A DNA stretch of 64,000 nt from Veronia pacifica (lineage in GTDB: Bacteria > Pseudomonadota > Gammaproteobacteria > Enterobacterales > Vibrionaceae). Both the position numbers and the translations under genes were made by a program. Positions 60,238 to 64,000 of the stretch are shown in pieces. Numbering within the stretch: the stretch's first letter is position 1; each line of letters opens with the position of its first letter. Below the pieces are notes generated by a model. That model was not told where the DNA came from. It saw only the letters and a program-made list of their open reading frames with translations, and did no database searches. The DNA is taken from NCBI RefSeq assembly GCF_001707825.1, contig NZ_LYBM01000002.1, positions 224,568 through 288,567 on the forward strand, read 5' to 3'.

Positions 60238-60267
60238 AAGCCCGAGCATATCTGCTTGGGCTTTTTA
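60238..60267 (+). terminator. Terminator after tRNA-Ser copy 1
   Basis: AGCCCGAGCA and TGCTTGGGCT stem with one G-T pair, loop TATC, five T. Confidence 0.85.
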
Positions 60268-60585
60268 TTATCTGAAAGATTGCAAAGTGGTTTTCTGATT
60301 TCTCTGTTTGAGTGAGTTAGTTTTTTATCTACTTTGAGTATTCATGCCCCAGTACCTAAAGATACTCGAATCCATTAAAGTCGATATCACCAGACCTTGA
60401 AATCTCTATCCACTTTACCATTCAAAAAAGAGTTCACCCGACATATAGGCTATGTGTTGTCACACTTAAAATATGGCGTCTCTAGAACGACACTCAAGCA
60501 AAAAAAAGGGTGTGGCTGGTTGAATACAAATCAGAAAAAACGATATTCAATGCACGAGACGTTAAAAACAATTTTTAAGGATGTT
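60268..60585. other. Gap between tRNA-Ser copy 1 and the lipoprotein gene
   Basis: About 320 bases. An in-frame upstream extension of the lipoprotein reading frame exists here but shows no signal sequence and is judged non-coding. Confidence 0.5.
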
Positions 60586-61242
60586 ATGCGTTACTTACTT
60601 ATCATTGTCATAGTGACACTTATTGGTTGTGTCAGTCCCGTTGCTAAGCTGACTCCTCATTTATCTCTGGATAACCAGGAAAAAGTGAATATTGAAGACA
60701 AACGTGATGTGAAAAAGCTTCGCGGGGAGTTTTTGTCGAATCTTATAACCAGCTGTGACTATGGCGTTGAAAGGCTGGGAGAGGATAGAACCGAGCCCTT
60801 GAGGCTTGAACTGCTGGCAGATGTTCTGTCTAGCAAGTACGGCAACATGTTTTCCGGAAAAAGCGTTAAGGTATATAGCTTTGATGTTTACAGTAACCGA
60901 GCAATTATTTTCCGACATATTGCATTTGGCAGTGCTGGTGTTCAGGGAGAGTTAATGAAGCTCGCCACTGAGCCTTTCTTTGATGATTGCGCTTTGGATT
61001 CATCTCTCGGGGCCTATACGAAAGAAGAAGTAACAACGCCTTATTCTCCCATCATCATCCTCTTTGATGTTGAGTATGATAAGCAACGTGTTCAAACTAG
61101 AACTGTTTTCTCACCAGAAGAAGAGTTTATGGGACAGTATAATTCGCCGGATGGAGCTGATGCTCTTTACCGAGCCATTGAGACTGCTATCGATGATATG
61201 GTGTTGGAGTTAGGGGCAGTGACTGCGCAAAGTACAAAGTAG
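60586..61242 (+). CDS. Predicted lipoprotein, unknown function
   Basis: 218 residues from the ATG at 60586. It is preceded by AAGGA and opens with a lipoprotein signal, MRYLLIIVIVTLIGC, with the lipidated cysteine at C15. Starting further upstream would bury the signal. The mature protein is acidic with two further cysteines (TSCDYG and DDCALD). No family is recognised. It lies alone between two tRNA-Ser genes. Confidence 0.7.
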   Translation: MRYLLIIVIVTLIGCVSPVAKLTPHLSLDNQEKVNIEDKRDVKKLRGEFLSNLITSCDYGVERLGEDRTEPLRLELLADVLSSKYGNMFSGKSVKVYSFDVYSNRAIIFRHIAFGSAGVQGELMKLATEPFFDDCALDSSLGAYTKEEVTTPYSPIIILFDVEYDKQRVQTRTVFSPEEEFMGQYNSPDGADALYRAIETAIDDMVLELGAVTAQSTK

Positions 61243-61344
61243 AGATCAATGGCTCGCTCTCTGCCCCATATTTTATACCTCGTATAGAACTCGGTTTTAT
61301 TGTCTGTTTTTTGCGCTAACGAACTGTTTGCCTTTTGAAATTCA

Positions 61345-61373
61345 TTGACCGAAGCGGGTGAAATGAATATAGT
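61345..61373 (+). promoter_or_regulatory. Promoter of tRNA-Ser copy 2
   Basis: TTGACC, a 17-base spacer and TATAGT, same hexamers as copy 1 although the spacer differs. Confidence 0.75.
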
Positions 61374-61411
61374 GACCGCCCGTTGTGACCGAAAGTTCAC
61401 AACAAAAATCT

Positions 61412-61499
61412 GGTGAGGTGTCCGAGTGGCCGAAGGAGCACGCCTGGAAAGTGTGTATACGGAAACGTATCGAGGGTTCGAATCCCTCTCTCACCGCCA
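61412..61499 (+). tRNA. tRNA-Ser (GGA), copy 2
   Basis: 88 bases, identical to copy 1 except for one position in the 3' acceptor strand (TCTCACC for CCTCACC), which replaces a G-C pair with G-U next to the T-arm. Same anticodon GGA and encoded CCA. Followed by its own terminator. Confidence 0.96.
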
Positions 61500-61504
61500 T
61501 ATTT

Positions 61505-61534
61505 AAGCCCAAGCATGAAATGCTTGGGCTTTTT
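61505..61534 (+). terminator. Terminator after tRNA-Ser copy 2
   Basis: AAGCCCAAGCA and TGCTTGGGCTT form a perfect stem around TGAAA, then T-run. Confidence 0.88.
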
Positions 61535-61846
61535 CTTACCTATTTTTACCCGTCAAAACATAAAGCCTAATATTCACAAAGATATTTATCCATTAAATAC
61601 CATTTTGTTTGTTGTCTAATGATTTCTTGAATTACTTTTTATGTTTGAGATAGGAGTCAAACACTAGCTAATAACTATTTTGTCAAAATAATTATTAAAC
61701 TGTCGTACAAGGTTTTTATTGGTAAAAATAAGAGGTGCCCCCAATGCGCTGAAATAGATAAAAATTTTAGATTAGTAATATATTAAGATTCACCATGATC
61801 TATCGAACAAAAATAATACACTTGTTTTTTATATCTAGGTGACTAA
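61535..61846. other. AT-rich upstream region of the protease gene
   Basis: About 310 bases, AT-rich, no reading frame or clear motif. Confidence 0.45.

Positions 61847-64000
<2,154 letters not shown>

Noticed and set aside
60397..60585. N-terminal extension of the lipoprotein reading frame
   Set aside because: The ATG at 60586 has a ribosome site and an ideal lipobox; the extension would place the signal sequence inside the protein.
60145..61499. A genomic island or prophage inserted at tRNA-Ser
   Set aside because: Only one short gene lies between the copies, no integrase, and each tRNA has its own promoter; only a remnant could be argued.

Overview
The window is a chromosomal segment from a gammaproteobacterium, most likely a member of the Vibrionaceae (Photobacterium/Grimontia/Enterovibrio-like rather than a core Vibrio, though I cannot place the genus). 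The evidence is the gene content and order: ychE-adhE, cmoA-cmoB, yecE / aspS-yebC-ruvC, ruvA-ruvB, cydA-cydB-cydX-ybgE-ybgC-tolQ-tolR-tolA-tolB-pal-cpoB-nadA, tRNA-Ser, and a vibriolysin-type secreted M4 protease. E. coli-like FNR and LexA boxes sit at the expected places.

Layout. 1-3.5 kb: 5' end of a MarC/YchE-family gene divergent from adhE, which has an FNR-like site in a long leader. 3.5-9.5 kb: accessory genes (catalytically degenerate SDR protein, two unknown proteins, MalY/PatB-type PLP enzyme, acyltransferase-3 gene behind a very AT-rich stretch, small outer-membrane barrel). 9.8-13.7 kb: ABC-F ATPase, then cmoA-cmoB for tRNA wobble modification. 13.9-38.1 kb: a TetR-type regulator followed by a tandem array of six MMPL/RND-type inner-membrane transporters, four paralogous outer-membrane beta-barrels and two LolA-like periplasmic proteins, all on the plus strand. 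38.4-48.3 kb: yecE, aspS, yebC, ruvC, an isochorismatase-family hydrolase, a DUF2780 protein, an MsbA-related ABC exporter and ruvAB with a LexA box. 48.3-59.1 kb: cytochrome bd operon with a perfect FNR box, ybgC-tol-pal-cpoB and nadA. 59.2-64 kb: a UPF0149 protein, two near-identical tRNA-Ser(GGA) genes flanking a lipoprotein gene, and the first 718 codons of a secreted zinc protease that runs off the window.

The tandem array is the notable system. Two sub-types can be read from the sequence. Type A modules (transporters at 15.2, 19.3 and 22.5 kb) have barrels with an extra loop of about 40 residues, no LolA-like protein, and two shared upstream boxes with fixed 76-77 bp spacing. Type B modules (transporters at 26.2, 31.1 and 33.8 kb) pair with a LolA-like lipid-carrier protein and shorter barrels; the second and third carry an ATGACG-N3-CGTCAT palindrome upstream. 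Each complete type B module offers an inner-membrane RND pump, a periplasmic hydrophobic carrier and an outer-membrane barrel. This suggests an envelope pathway for a lipid or other hydrophobic molecule that uses neither a membrane-fusion protein nor TolC. The substrate is unknown.

Two genes, the first MMPL transporter and cydB, are broken by what looks like the same lesion: loss of one G from GGTGGTG. In cydB, within an otherwise intact operon, this is more likely a sequence error than real decay; the transporter could be either.
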